Source of the DNA: Phymatolithon calcareum
Taxonomy: Eukaryota; Rhodophyta; Florideophyceae; Hapalidiales
Reading direction: 5' to 3'
Assembly (NCBI GenBank): GCA_977006965.1
Contig: OZ345364.1
Location: forward strand, 496,001-560,000
Length of the DNA stretch: 64,000 bases
The notes below the pieces were generated by a model, which was given only the letters and a program-made list of their open reading frames with translations, was not told the origin of the DNA and made no database searches. A program made the position numbers and the translations under genes. Shown here in pieces: positions 1-10,420 of the stretch. The first letter of the stretch is position 1. Each line of letters opens with the position of its first letter.

Positions 1-84
1 GCTCGCAGAACTAAGTCGGAATTTAGGTCGCCTATTCCTGCAGCTCCTGGCGCCACTGCATTATTGCGTGTCTACACTGCTAAG

Positions 85-256
85 ATCGATTCCTGTAGAG
101 GACTGAGATAGGATTACTTTGAATCCTGAGTTTTCCCGTCCGCGATTCTAGTGGGCGTTTCGTGAGCTGCACAAAGGTAGGTAGCATCAGAGGAAGCCTC
201 GCCCATATCTTCGGAAGTCTGTGGGGCTTTTAAATAAACTTGAATAAAAAACACGC
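85..256 (+). mobile_element. LINE-A 3' end, 5'-truncated
   Basis: This is the untranslated tail of a non-LTR retrotransposon. It runs from about CTGTAGAGGACTGAG to CTTTTAAATAAACTTG and ends in a short A-rich tail. The same tail follows the LINE-A open frame that ends at 49871 and recurs at 18338-18501. In block B this piece is flanked by an 11-bp target duplication; here the left flank differs, so the A/B duplication boundary probably lies near position 85. Confidence 0.8.
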
Positions 257-889
257 CGGTTCGAATGCAATTCTTGAATCACAAAATTGTCGCACAGCGG
301 AAGGAAAAGTTCATATCAAGAGCAGCATGGAAATGCCCAGAACGAGCAGCACAAGCCAGTACGAAAATATCCTCGTGGACCCCAGTGATAATCCAAAAAT
401 TGCGCGCTTGTATCAATGAAGATGACCTCAATGCTTGGTACAAAATTCTACGAGTCAAGATCACAAAGCCCTGGACATCCGGCAAGCCCAGGCCGGGACG
501 ATACAAGATGTTCTGGAACAGAGAGCTCGATCAAATAGTGAAGAAAAGAGCACGGATTTACAACAGGGTACAAATGATAGGTCTCGAAGCAGACAAAGGT
601 GAGCTGAAAAAGGTCAAAGCGCTGATCCAGAAAAAGGTACGGATATCGAATGAGGACCAATCTGAGAAATATATATAAGGAATCGAGAAGATGGGCCGCA
701 CTTAGGCTGCAAATGTCGCGAGCAAGGTTATGAAGTCCAAGGAGCGACGAACTGGTAAGAGCCGGGCCGTAGGAGTCCCATTGCACCCAAGCAAGTTTCT
801 CGCGTACATCCCGAACGTGTGCAAAGCGAAGGATTAGAATGTGACTCTTGAAATGTTTACCGTTAACAGAGCAATGAGGAGGCACCTTC
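257..889 (+). pseudogene. LINE-D ORF2 fragment between endonuclease and RT
   Basis: An open stretch at 265-678 encodes a basic linker (starting MRFLNHKIV-like, with AAWKCPERAAQAS). In block B the paralogous stretch follows an endonuclease-domain fragment, so it is the region between endonuclease and reverse transcriptase of a non-LTR element. The reading frame is lost after 678. The RT half resumes at about 1506, beyond an inserted minus-strand LINE-E fragment. It is nearly identical to 18513-19138. This is a decayed mobile-element gene, not a host gene. Confidence 0.7.
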
Positions 890-1493
890 TTTCTTTCTTT
901 ATTGCAGAGAACGTTAGTTTAACGTCCAAACTTACCCTCGAGCAAGTTCTCATTGTTCAGAAATTCGAGTATCTCAGTGGGTCTCTCCCTGCACAGATCT
1001 TCTACATTTTTGCTGCGTACTCTTCGTACGAATCTTTGTCGAGATACAGTCCGACCAGAACAGTGTAGGATCAGGTGCTCCACTGTCTCCTTAACGACAT
1101 ATGGGAACATCTTACACACCGGGTCATAGAGTCGCTGTTTGTCCTCCCTGCGGGCATGATGAAAGCTTGCTACAATTGGGGAGCAATTCACTATGAGCAG
1201 ATGTAGTATCACCTCGGCACGTCTCTGTGAGATGTTAAGATCTTTCGGGACTGTAGGTAAGATAACTGGTTTGCTTCTACAAGGCGGCTTGATAATGGAT
1301 CGCGCTGCTTCCAATGTAAGGGGTATCGCTTGATGCGACACCAGAATCGATTCCAAAATTCCCCTCCTCGCTAGTTCATGAGCGGCCTCGTTTTTCGGGA
1401 CCCCGCAGTGGCTCTGTATCCAAACATACTCTATGTGAATCTCGTAGGACATGACTTTTTCTATAAGATCCAAAGGTTCCGAACCATCTCACC
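890..1493 (-). mobile_element. LINE-E fragment with RNase H end, inserted in LINE-D
   Basis: The minus-strand open frame 919-1473 encodes the end of a LINE pol protein. The RNase H signature reads VWIQSHCGVPKNEAAHELA, followed by a cysteine/histidine zinc-knuckle-like segment (CKMF...EHLILHC) typical of the post-RNase H tail in I/R1/Jockey-like elements. The 3' tail on the plus strand is a CTTT repeat at about 889-900. The insert is bounded by a 12-bp TSD, ggaggcaccttc, at 878-889 and 1494-1505. The same insertion with the same TSD occurs in block B (19139-19742), so it predates the duplication. Confidence 0.85.
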
Positions 1494-3290
1494 GGAGGCA
1501 CCTTCGAAGAGCCTTTAACAGAGCGCCAAGAGGGAAAGCTGTGGGCCCAGACGGCGTTGCTGTTGAGATGTTACTCGCAAACAAGGAGGTCGGTTTCGAA
1601 TTGATTCTGCTTCTCTGGGAGACATGCGGGCGACTGAGGTGCCTCCCACGACAATGGCGACAAGCAACGCTTATTCCCCTCTACAAGAAAGGTCCAGCAC
1701 ACATTGCCGCAAACTACAGTCCTATCTCTCTACTGAGTCAGGTCGTGAAGATAATCGACTCCGCCCTAGATTCATACATAAGGGATCACTACCGGTTTAA
1801 CGGAGCGCAACTGGGTTTTCGGAGAGAAAACAGCACATATTTGGCCATTATTCAAAATGATCACCCGTTCGTTGCAGTACTTGACTTGTCAGCAGCGTAT
1901 GACAGCGTCCCGAGGGATATCTTCCTCGAGCGACTGAAGAAAAAGTTGCTGGCCACATAAGAAAGATGATATCTTACCTAATGAAACAGTCGTGGATCAC
2001 GTCCGCAGGATATGAAATGAAAATGTGGTGCATTATCGACCGAGGTGTTCCGCAGGGCTCTTCTCTTAGTCCGTGCCTTTATAACATATTCATGGTTACG
2101 TTCGCCGAAGCCGCCGCCCAAGTAACAAGAGCAGTGTCTGGCCATCCAGCGCAGCTATTTGCGGATGACGTTCTTCTTCAGGCAAAGAATGCAAAAGGAT
2201 TGCAAAAACTATTGGACATGGCTGCGAAGTGGGCAGCTGAGAACTCCATGAAATGGAACAAAAAGCGAGGAAAGAGCGATGTCCTTAAGTACAAAGGACT
2301 CCCAAAGAAGAAATTCTCCCTTGCAGGAAAAGAGCTGCACCAGGCTTCGAGACTGTCCTACTTCGGGATCAGTATGAACAAAAACGGAGTCACCGACGAT
2401 ACAGAAATCCCAAGAGTTCGGAATGCGATGGGATTCATACAAAAACCCCGCCAAATTGGCTTGAACGTCAGAGGACTCCAACTAGCCACGTGCATCAGGA
2501 TTTTCAAGTCGTTGATTCTCCCCAAACGGGAGTATGCCATTCACCTGACCCCTATCACGAAACGACTACTATCGGCAATTGAAGCAGCAGGAGGTCTTTT
2601 CTACAGATACGTTTTTGGAAAATATGCCGAGTATCGAAGGGAGAGGATGTGCGTGCTTTGCCATCTCACCAGCCCACAGATGAGGATGCACCGGGCTGAA
2701 AGATTCGCCTTAAGCTTGGTAAGGCAGAGGAAGTTCCTGGAGCTTTCAGAAGAATACCAGAGAAGAGATGATGATCTGGAAGACGTATCTCGGGAAAGAG
2801 GAACACCTTAAAGAAGCATTGAAACAAGCGGAAGAAGGTATGGTGTAAAAAAAGCGCCGCCTACAAGCAACAGTCAAAGTCTGGTCGTTGGAAGAAGAGG
2901 GCCGAACATTTAAAATCTCGCTCGGGATACCGAACGAGCTGCTAGGAGTGCTATATATAATGGACAGAACTGCGCGGTTGAGATACCTGAGAGTCATTTT
3001 CAACAGAGTTTCTTCGTGGAGAAAATCCATTCTGGCGAAATACTTCGGGACTGGTGCTGTGGTGGAGCTTATCGTGTTGCAATGTATACTGCGGTCTATG
3101 AAGATGGACCAAGAAACGGAATATGAATGCAAAAGACTTACTCGGGCCTTCACAGGGAGAGAAATTCGGATTAAGAAGACTTTAGAAGGATAGTAGAGAG
3201 TTGAGTATGGAAAACAGCGAGAAGCTGTCCCGTTACTCAAATTGAGCCTTTGGAAGCTTTTAAAATGAATCAACATATATCCCCCACTGA
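1494..3290 (+). pseudogene. LINE-D reverse transcriptase, C-terminus and 3' UTR (broken)
   Basis: Non-LTR retrotransposon RT, which copies element RNA at a nicked target. Visible motifs are the fingers (GPDGVAVEML, LIPLYKKG, AANYSPISLLS), motif A (LDLSAAYDSVP) by 1900, then in a second frame at 1966-2811 motif B (GVPQGSSLSP) and the catalytic FADD box near 2160. A third frame, 2888-3193, carries the C-terminal segment LRYLRVIFNRVSSW. The 3' UTR ends about 3290 at TTTTAAAATGAATCAAC. Frame changes near 1960 and 2811 make it defective. Block B holds a more damaged paralogue. Confidence 0.85.
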
Positions 3291-3304
3291 ATGAAATTCA
3301 CTGG

Positions 3305-4436
3305 TGGTATTAGGCGAAGGGCATCCCAGTCTTTAAAGAAGAAGGAGCGGGGAGATAGTTCTTCGGCTTTGCTGTCATCCAAAAATTGCTCTCCGGGCTG
3401 AGCTCAACCATAGACATGAGTACGAGTATTCCGAAAAACTCAATCAACTCTTTCGCTGTAGTCTGTTTTTGTCCAATTCTTCTCAGCTTAACGGACGCCC
3501 AAGCAGACCTGCGAAATTTTTCGTGGCTCCCCATAAGCAACCGTATTCGGCTCGCGAGCAGGCGAGACGACATCAAGTTCCTCTTGCGATGTATGCTTGG
3601 TCCCAAGAGCCGTTCACGACGTAGGCGAGAGAGCGCAGAAGAGGACGCTTAGAGCTACTAAAGGTTTTATCGAAGTTTTTGTGTCATTCTGATGAGCTTC
3701 TGATTGCAAATGTGGACGATACACTTGCGTTTCGCGATGAAGATGGGCGAGGATGAGTACTCTAAGTAGTCCTTGCTCGTACCGCGCTTTGCTATTGTTG
3801 GCTCGGTTCAAGCAGGTGATCTTCTGCAATGTCATCGTCAGTGTCCCCTTTTTGAATTTCTTGACTGTCTTAAAGTTAGTTTTCTTCGGAGGATGCCAAA
3901 CTAGGACATATTTTACACGAAGTGATACGCTTGCGCGACCATTGATTTTGCCTCGAGTACCTCCTGAAACATTCTACTCATCGTTTTTTACTTGGAAAAG
4001 GTTCCATATTGTCCGGAACACTCTACGAGACCGGTTACCGATGCTGTCTTTATGTGTTCGGATGTCCGACCACGCGGGACCGGACGTTTTCTCGTGTCAT
4101 GGCAGGTCTGTTACTTCTGGGTGACAACTATATTTTAGTTGCTAGCGTCGAATTAAACGATTTATGGTAATAGTAGTTGCGATACTCCTCACCAACTATG
4201 CAGTACAAGTCCGAGTACTTGAATATATGATCGAAGCTACAACGTAGCTGCTGAAACGCATCTCCCTTGCAGTCTCATGAGTGTTACTGAGGGCGTTTAA
4301 TAAATTCCAAATTCAAAAAAAAGTACAAGTCCGACTTTCCAATACTGGCGCGAATGATACGTTCCGGGTTCTTTTTACTAACTTTTTCAAGCTTTTATTC
4401 ACCCCTCATTTGAGGGGTTTCGGCACATCTCTGCGT
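3305..4436 (-). pseudogene. piggyBac-like transposon, 5' half (PB1)
   Basis: Decayed DNA transposon in reverse orientation. The minus-strand frame at 3310-3606 contains KELIEFFGILVLMSMVEL followed by NFWMTAKPKNYLP. This resembles the start of the piggyBac-type DDE domain, where a conserved F-x-GILxLMG-like segment precedes the YW motif. The N-terminal region follows at 3614-4130. The 5' end at about 4400 keeps the subterminal palindrome (CCCTCATTTGAGGGG), but the terminal AGTGTCTA is missing. It is paralogous to 35.9-36.4 kb and to 12.4-13.6 kb. The C-terminal half is absent. Confidence 0.6.
4215..4321 (+). mobile_element. LINE 3' end inserted in PB1
   Basis: A 107-bp A-tailed fragment ends TTTAATAAATTCCAAATTC plus poly(A). 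It is bounded by a 13-bp TSD, agtacaagtccga, at 4202-4214 and 4322-4334. Block C has the unoccupied site at 36286-36298 (one mismatch). A second copy of the same 3' end lies at 4764-4829. Confidence 0.85.
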
Positions 4437-5484
4437 CTGGTTTCTCGAGACAGAAGATCAGTTTCAAGAAGATGGACAGGATGAAAAACACAAGCTTATT
4501 TTAAAGTCATTTATTTTTTAATCTTTCATCATGAATATCGTTGAAACAGACGCAGATTGGCCGAAGTGCTGTTCTAGTTGCAGAGTCTATAGTTCGCAAT
4601 ATCATCTTTCTATCTTCATATTACAGAAGAGAGATGATATCGTAGCAGATGCAGGAATGTAGCCTTGTTGAGGATACGCGTCGCTGATATATATTAAATC
4701 ATAGATCCACACATGTTCCTAATCGAAGAGGTCCTATCCTATTGTCTCTACAAGCCCTCGCACGCATCTCCCTTGTAGTCTCATGAGTGTTTCTGAGGAC
4801 GTTTAATAAACTCCAAATTCAAAAAAATTGCAGCGTTTCAATTTCACCCGAATTTAGGGGTCGGTTCAGATTGAATTGGATTTCTGTGTAATTTTAGCTC
4901 CCTTTGTCAATTTCCATTGCACTAGAGACTTTTCGTTGGGGCGGCTTCGGACGGATTAACATCCATTCCGTTTTGAGAATATTTAATTTATTATAATCAA
5001 TCTGATCAGCATCCGTGAATAGAGAGACGAAGCCCGACCCGTCCTGAAGTGTGCCACGTATTAGTCAACTTCTTCGGATCAGCCTCCGCTTCCACAAAAT
5101 TGAAATCTTAAAACTTCGTTATTTTTTGAATATTCGGATTTGGCCTTACGCTTCCAAAAAATACTTTCTATTCACGAACCGAAAACTTTCGGAAAAATCA
5201 TGAAATGAGCTCCATAGTTGCACTCGGAAAAGTTTGGCGGAGGTCATACCAGTATGAGATTCCGATGTGCACGTGTGTTCTCGCTTCACGATTACACACG
5301 TTCTTCGGCGCAACATCTACTAGATAGGCACTCGGAAAGTTGCCCCCATATAGCCCTCAGATGTGTTCGAAACCTTTTTTTACAAGGAAAGTTCTACAAA
5401 CGTCGAGATTTACTGGACCCCTCATCGGAGATACGTGAGCAGCCTGGAAAAGAGCAAATCTATGATGTACTTTGCTCTTATCCA
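4437..5484. other. Non-coding stretch shared with block C; LINE 3' end
   Basis: No convincing gene. Nearly all of 4437-5484 is paralogous to 36.4-37.4 kb, and its right part to 22625-22985. It contains an A-tailed LINE 3' end at 4764-4829. At about 4872-4960 there is a diverged LINE-F 3' end on the minus strand. Confidence 0.6.
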
Positions 5485-6050
5485 GGTATTTTGCAAGCCA
5501 CAGACCCGCTCTATGCTTCGCGGACACGCCCTTGACTGGTGTTAGGATTGAGAAAATCCAACAGCATTCAAATTCTGTGGCCGATCCATACAAAAGTATT
5601 TTCCGATATTCAAGAAGAGATACTGGAAATACTGTCCAAAGAAAATGTCCGAAATCAACTACTTAAATGAGAACGTAAGCGAAGAATTGTAGCGCAACGA
5701 AAAGTCTCTCCGGTGTAATGATAATTGACAAAGGGAGCTTCAATTAAACAGAAATCCAATCCAATCCATTCAAAAAGTGGACAACCATGCATAATCCATC
5801 ATCGTGGAGATTGAATAATGATGATTCTATCTTGTTGATCTCTCATTATTCGTGGTTGTCCACTTTTTGAATGGATTGGCCCAAAAATTAGAATTCTGTT
5901 GGATTTTCGCAATCCTGACACCAGCCAAGGACGTGCCCGCGAAGCAGAGAGCGGGGCTATGGCTTTCAATATAAGCATTTCCCCTCTTCCGGGCATCCGC
6001 ACATTATTTCTTTACTGCCCAGATCACCGTTGGATCGAACAGATATGACG
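5485..6050. repeat. Inverted LINE-F pair forming a large palindrome
   Basis: Bases about 5490-5605 (plus) and 5862-5985 (reverse complement) are two copies of one LINE-F sequence facing each other. Between them, the LINE-F 3' end at about 5605-5760 runs into a tighter fold-back, 5761-5795 against 5845-5879, with arms carrying ATTCAAAAAGTGGACAACC. The whole arrangement recurs in block B (22985-23570) and block C (37385-37920), so it predates the duplications. Confidence 0.75.
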
Positions 6051-6334
6051 CGAAACAGTGGCACGACGTTCGGAGAGAAGAGATTACTTAAGCGGTTCTC
6101 GCTTTGTTTTCTATTTGCGGAACATGCAACCGGTCCGGGGAAAAGTCAGCCGAGCGCCTAGACGTTGGCCTTCACACGTGGATGAGGAGGCTTATAAGTT
6201 GGTACACTCCCCTTGTGAATCTCGACACCAGAATGTTTCCGATGGTCTGCCCCTGGGACCTCACTGGTCATTTTTGCTTCCACTTCTCCAGTTACGTGCC
6301 TAGGCACTGCGCATGTCTTATCGCTCCGTATAGA

Positions 6335-6387
6335 AGAAGAAGAAAGGCAGATTTTTATTTAAAAGTTACCAACGCATCTTCTGACGT
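6335..6387 (-). mobile_element. TTC-tail SINE, truncated
   Basis: GAAGAAGAAGAAAGGCAGATT followed by TTTAAAAGTTACCAACGCATC is the 3' end of the SINE-like family, seen from the opposite strand. The following ttattactccgtatag at 6388-6403 is the empty site for a second SINE that is present in block B at 23927-24195. Confidence 0.75.
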
Positions 6388-6523
6388 TTATTACTCCGTA
6401 TAGCTATTAGCGCTTACTGCCGTAATTAGAGTAGCAGGTTTTTACCAGCCAGCAGTGACTCGTTGGTCACGATTGTATCAGAATAAAATTTAACGGTTTT
6501 CTTACGGCGGCTTTTGATGCTCA

Positions 6524-6745
6524 TCACCTCACATTTAGAGCACAATTAGGATTCGACCACGTCCGCACATCAGCGGACTTCAATTTATAAGAGGCCCTGT
6601 GTTCGGCACAATAAAAAAGCAACTCCCGAATAGTACAACGGTAGTATGATAGAACAAAAAAAGATGCACAGGCGTTGGCAGAACGAGAGACAAACGATGC
6701 AATACGTCCACGAAGTCTACGCTGATTCGGCACACCCAAGCACAC
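6524..6745 (-). other. Conserved unidentified open frame upstream of gene A
   Basis: A minus-strand frame of about 73 codons with a Cys/Lys-rich part (RTWSNPNC). It is conserved in block B (24234-24551, longer) and partly in block C (38318-38524). I do not recognise it. The cysteine pairs could be the end of a transposase or LINE protein. It lies about 400-600 bp upstream of each cysteine-module gene on the opposite strand. Shared ancestry of the blocks alone could explain the conservation. Confidence 0.3.
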
Positions 6746-6864
6746 CAGGCCCTGGTTTTTGAAAAGGCTGGCTTACGAGTTCGATAAACATCTTACTTTA
6801 GCCAGCAATCTAGGAAAAGATAATTCTGGTCGCCTTTAATGTATCTTGGCACAACAGTCTATAC

Positions 6865-6984
6865 AACCGAACACAAAAGGCCTGGTTGGCACCTTACACG
6901 GGTTCGATCACCTTAAAATACGTGTCGTAGACGAATTACTGCATTCAAAATCCTAAGGTGGCAACCAGGCCTCTCTTGTTCGGT
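6865..6984. repeat. Hairpin/MITE-like inverted repeat upstream of gene A
   Basis: Arms 6865-6895 and 6954-6984 pair over about 31 bases (aaccgaacac...acctta against taaggtggcaacc...gttcggt), with a loop of about 58 bp. It sits 165 bp upstream of the gene start and is retained at the same place in B (24671-24790) and C (38773-38892). It may be an old miniature inverted-repeat element or a cis element. Confidence 0.7.
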
Positions 6985-7149
6985 GTCAAGTTGACCATGA
7001 CATGCACACGTATTGTACTAGATGGATCCTCTCGTAAATAAAATGTATCAATGGTTTCTCGATTCAGTACAAATACCGAAGCGATCCATAGCGGAGAACA
7101 ACATAGAGACCATAGCCTTTTAACGTCTTCCCTCGCACCAGATCCGACC

Positions 7150-7869
7150 ATGGTTTCGAACACTGTCTACGCTGTTGCGTTCGCTCTATGCCTTACCATT
7201 TCTCTCTGTAGAGATACTGTGGATGAGAAGATATTGCCGGCCTCGCGCATCCTCCCTGTCCCCATTCTCGACGACGAAGGGCCCGCCCTTCGCACATGCG
7301 AGTATGGCGGTTCTTACTGTCCACTGAACCAAGCCTGCGTCAACTTCATATGTATACCTCGTGTCGGTGTGAATGGATATTGCAAGAGTACACTTTACTG
7401 CATGCTCGGACTCAAATGCGAGAAATCCAAGTGTGTCTGTCCTCTCCCGAAAACGAACGGATACTGTGGCGGACTCTGCAAGTCGTGCCCATCCGGTCAT
7501 CTTTGTTACAGGAGCTACTGCCGCAAGCAGATGGGGCTGAACGAGAAGTGCGACTACCCGAAATGGATTTGCAAAACTGGTTTGAAGTGTGTAGCGGGAA
7601 CATGCCAAACTAATGAATGCCCCCCTGTTCCGCAGCCGGACGACTTCTGTGGTGGAGATTGCAAAAAATGCCCACCTGGATATAGGTGCCATGGGAATTA
7701 CTGCAGGCAAGAAATGGGAGTGGGTGAAAAGTGCGACTACCCGAAATGGATTTGCAAGAGCGGTCTGGTCTGTAGTGGAGGAAAATGCCGTTTTCTGTTG
7801 CCGAAGCCGTGCGTTCTTGCTAAGAACAGCCTTTTGCCATATCCATGCGACCTGCCGCGAATTGCGTAA
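7150..7869 (+). CDS. Secreted cysteine-module protein A
   Basis: Predicted 239-residue secreted protein of unknown function. The start at 7150 is chosen over an in-frame ATG at 7051 because it sits in gaccATGg and begins a clear signal peptide (MVSNTVYAVAFALCLTISLC). After a short acidic/proline linker come an 8-cysteine N-terminal unit (about residues 52-97) and two homologous 10-cysteine modules. Module spacing is C-x8/9-C-x3-C-x2-C-x5-C-x4-C-x9-C-x6-C-x5-C-x4-C, and each ends in a G-L-x-C turn. A short C-terminal tail has two more cysteines. The pattern recalls small extracellular disulfide folds (EB, Dickkopf or colipase-like); that is a resemblance only. No intron is evident. Paralogues follow in blocks B, C and D. 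Confidence 0.85.
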   Translation: MVSNTVYAVAFALCLTISLCRDTVDEKILPASRILPVPILDDEGPALRTCEYGGSYCPLNQACVNFICIPRVGVNGYCKSTLYCMLGLKCEKSKCVCPLPKTNGYCGGLCKSCPSGHLCYRSYCRKQMGLNEKCDYPKWICKTGLKCVAGTCQTNECPPVPQPDDFCGGDCKKCPPGYRCHGNYCRQEMGVGEKCDYPKWICKSGLVCSGGKCRFLLPKPCVLAKNSLLPYPCDLPRIA

Positions 7870-8204
7870 ATCTCTAGATTAGGTGGTTTCCCAATATTCT
7901 GCCTGACCGCAGTCTCAAGAGCTCTGAGCCTCTCTGAGTATTCATGTCTCTACTTGCATGGCATGAACTTTAATTATGACTGATGGATGGATGGATGGAT
8001 GTTAGTTTAATTAAAGCTCCTGTTGTCTATTTTGCCTGTGAGGCTTGCCGTAGCGCTAATTCTCTTTTTGTAAGATTTTGCTTCTGTTCTCATTCTTTAA
8101 CTTAAATACGCCCTCAAATTCTCCTTTCGCCTACCTATGCATCTTCCTATTGTAGATACGATATGTCGCGGCGAGGTTTAGTTCGATGAATTCATCGTCT
8201 CAAG
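7870..8204. other. 3' flank of gene A with TGGA-repeat LINE tail
   Basis: The gene 3' region is shared with B, C and D. It includes a short TGGATGGATGGA tract at about 7980-8000, followed by ATTAAAGCTCC. This matches the style of a minus-strand LINE-F-type 3' end present before the gene duplicated. Homology to the other blocks stops sharply after ttcatcg at 8204; B and C continue there with cctgtg. Confidence 0.65.
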
Positions 8205-8900
8205 CATGCAGGTGGTCACCATCCAAGCGAGGACTGTGCGAGCATGAAATTGATGTCGCGGAAAGTATGAGAGGTAGGAATGAGCGCAACGTTGATTTCG
8301 ATCCGAACGAGGGCGGCATCGACTCTGACGCAGACTCTGATGTTGAAACTAACAGCGCCCTGGAAACCAACAAGTTCGTATCCACCCGCCGCCGGTCTGC
8401 TATTTCATGAGTATCGGACACAAGGTCTACTATGGATGTACAATAAAATTAAGGATTTTCTGAGTACTGACAACACAATATGCGTGCAGGACATATTCCA
8501 ATCTTGCAATTACTGCGAAAGCACGGCTCAAGATGGAACTAAGGCACACAGCATGCCTCCATACGCGACAAAGAAACGATAGGTAAGTCTACAAACCCTT
8601 TCTTAATGGACATTGCAAGTATCTGTTTTCGGTTTTATGTGCAAAAGATGTGGTGCAGTCACGTACTCGATGTTCGCAGCAACAGAGAGCCAAGTATACG
8701 ATAGGGAACTACTGGATTTTTGGCTGTACCAGACGGCATGCGTAGGTGGGTCGTTTCGGGAAGCATATGAGCTTTACATGCAATTGTGTCGAAGCACAGC
8801 AGTCCAGATTTTAAACAGCTTCAGGTTTCTCACTACAAGACGAAGATCCGGGAGTTTTTATTTTGAATCCTTCATGAAAACAATCAGGGTACCGTAAGGA
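8205..8900 (+). pseudogene. Possible Merlin/ISXO2-like transposase fragment
   Basis: Block-A-specific sequence with three short frames. One (8280-8582) holds a C-x2-C pair (SCNYCES). The next (about 8613-8897) has CKRCGAVTYSMFA, then LLDFWLYQTACVGGSFREA and CRSTAVQILNSFR. The order of zinc ribbon, S-x-F segment, long hydrophobic helix and T-V-x-x-W/F-like helix recalls ISXO2/Merlin transposases. I cannot see a DDE triad. The identification is tentative, and a host gene fragment is possible: a GGTAAGT donor-like site lies at about 8581. Confidence 0.3.
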
Positions 8901-10420
8901 TCAGATCTCAACCGCTAGTTCCAGTGCAGCACATGTCAGGTCCTCCATGGAGGAATTGATGGTGTCGTCATGGATGGAAGGGCTACTGGAATTTTAGGTG
9001 ATCTCTCTGATTTTGTTCGGGTCTCAGTGGGCATACCTGCAGCGCGCATTGGCGCTGAATTCTAGTACATTTTTCGCAATGTTAAAATGAGGCAGTTTGT
9101 CTCTTTTCTCTGCCTTTCTGGATGAATCTGAGGGACGAACGCCATTTCCAGCGACTGCATTGACTCTGCGAAGAAAAAAGAAGCGTGTAGCGAGATAAAG
9201 ACACTTTTCCATCCCGACACCGTCGACGCACGTATAGACACAATGGGAATGTTTATCTTCCCCATTATCGATGGTTGTCCCGAAGACGAACAGGTCCAGA
9301 AAAGCAAGATAATTGTTCAGGCAATACATTTGGGCAAACGTCACCTTCGACCAAGAGTTTCTCTACAGATTCGCTAGAGACGACTCTGTTGCTTGAGAAA
9401 GCTCCCTCTGGAACGTTTATCTCTCCGGTAAAGATAGTAAATGAGAGCGAAACTACTACCGTTTGGAATCGTCAGGCGTTCTTGAGCGCGTACTGTCTAA
9501 TTGAACGGGGCGCTGCGCGAGAGAGGCCAGTTTTCAGCACAAAGTCCCCTTTCGTAACATTCGCATTATGGCCATAGATTTTCTCAAATGCTTTGGTACT
9601 GGTTCTGTTCCTGTGGCATTACTGACAACAGACGAAAGCGTTCGAGCCTTCTATGGTGTTTTGAAAGCATAATTGTCATTCTATCAATGCACGCATGCAA
9701 GCATTGGCGCATGGCCATGTGAAAACTGTGTCTTTTTCCTGAGGGAAACATCAAGGCGCATGAGAGTATTATGCCTATCTGCATGTCACCTAGCCACTGA
9801 GATTGCTAAGGCCAAAGCTTCCCTAGAGATCATTGGGACCGTACCATCCGCATCTATCGTACGAGATCTCGCTCGCCGTGTTTCTCATTTTCTTTTTCAG
9901 TCTCTGGAGGTACGCAGGGACTTTTGACAGTGATTTGAAAATGGGCGGTCTGCGCAAGAAAATGAGTAAAATCGAAAGTTCGGAGCTCAGCCCTTTGGTA
10001 CTGTCCTGACTTACTTGAGAGAACTGGCGAGCTTTTTCCATCTAGACCTCTATGTCGGCCTGGAGTTCGATTTTTGAACCACATATCTCGTTCAGAAGTG
10101 ACCAAACTCTGCTCAAAAAACTGCAAGAGCTCCCACACTCAATATCCGGGGCTTTTCACTGTTCAGTGTGTGTGTGATAATCCAAAACTGCTAGGACTTT
10201 CTGTTATGGCGTCCAGCGAAAGCCTTTCCATTGCTACGTGCACAATACTAAGCAGATACAAAACTTTGCCAAGGAACGTCTATTACGACAGTGCATGCAC
10301 CCTGTTCTAGTCCGTTTCTTTGCGCAGTCCATGGGTCTTGAATGAAATACGCATTATGTGAGATCGGTTTCACTACAAATCCCACTCTTCCGCTCTGCTT
10401 TCTACCCTGATTCATAAAAA
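8901..10420. other. No recognised gene
   Basis: About 1.5 kb unique to block A. Open frames on both strands are short (up to about 106 codons) and show no motif I recognise. It may be the remainder of the element beginning at 8205. No tandem repeat or terminal repeat was seen. Confidence 0.5.

Noticed and set aside
7186-7710. Long minus-strand frame across gene A (also in B, C and D)
   Set aside because: It is a shadow of the cysteine-module gene: no start context, and its composition is set by the Cys/Lys codons on the plus strand.
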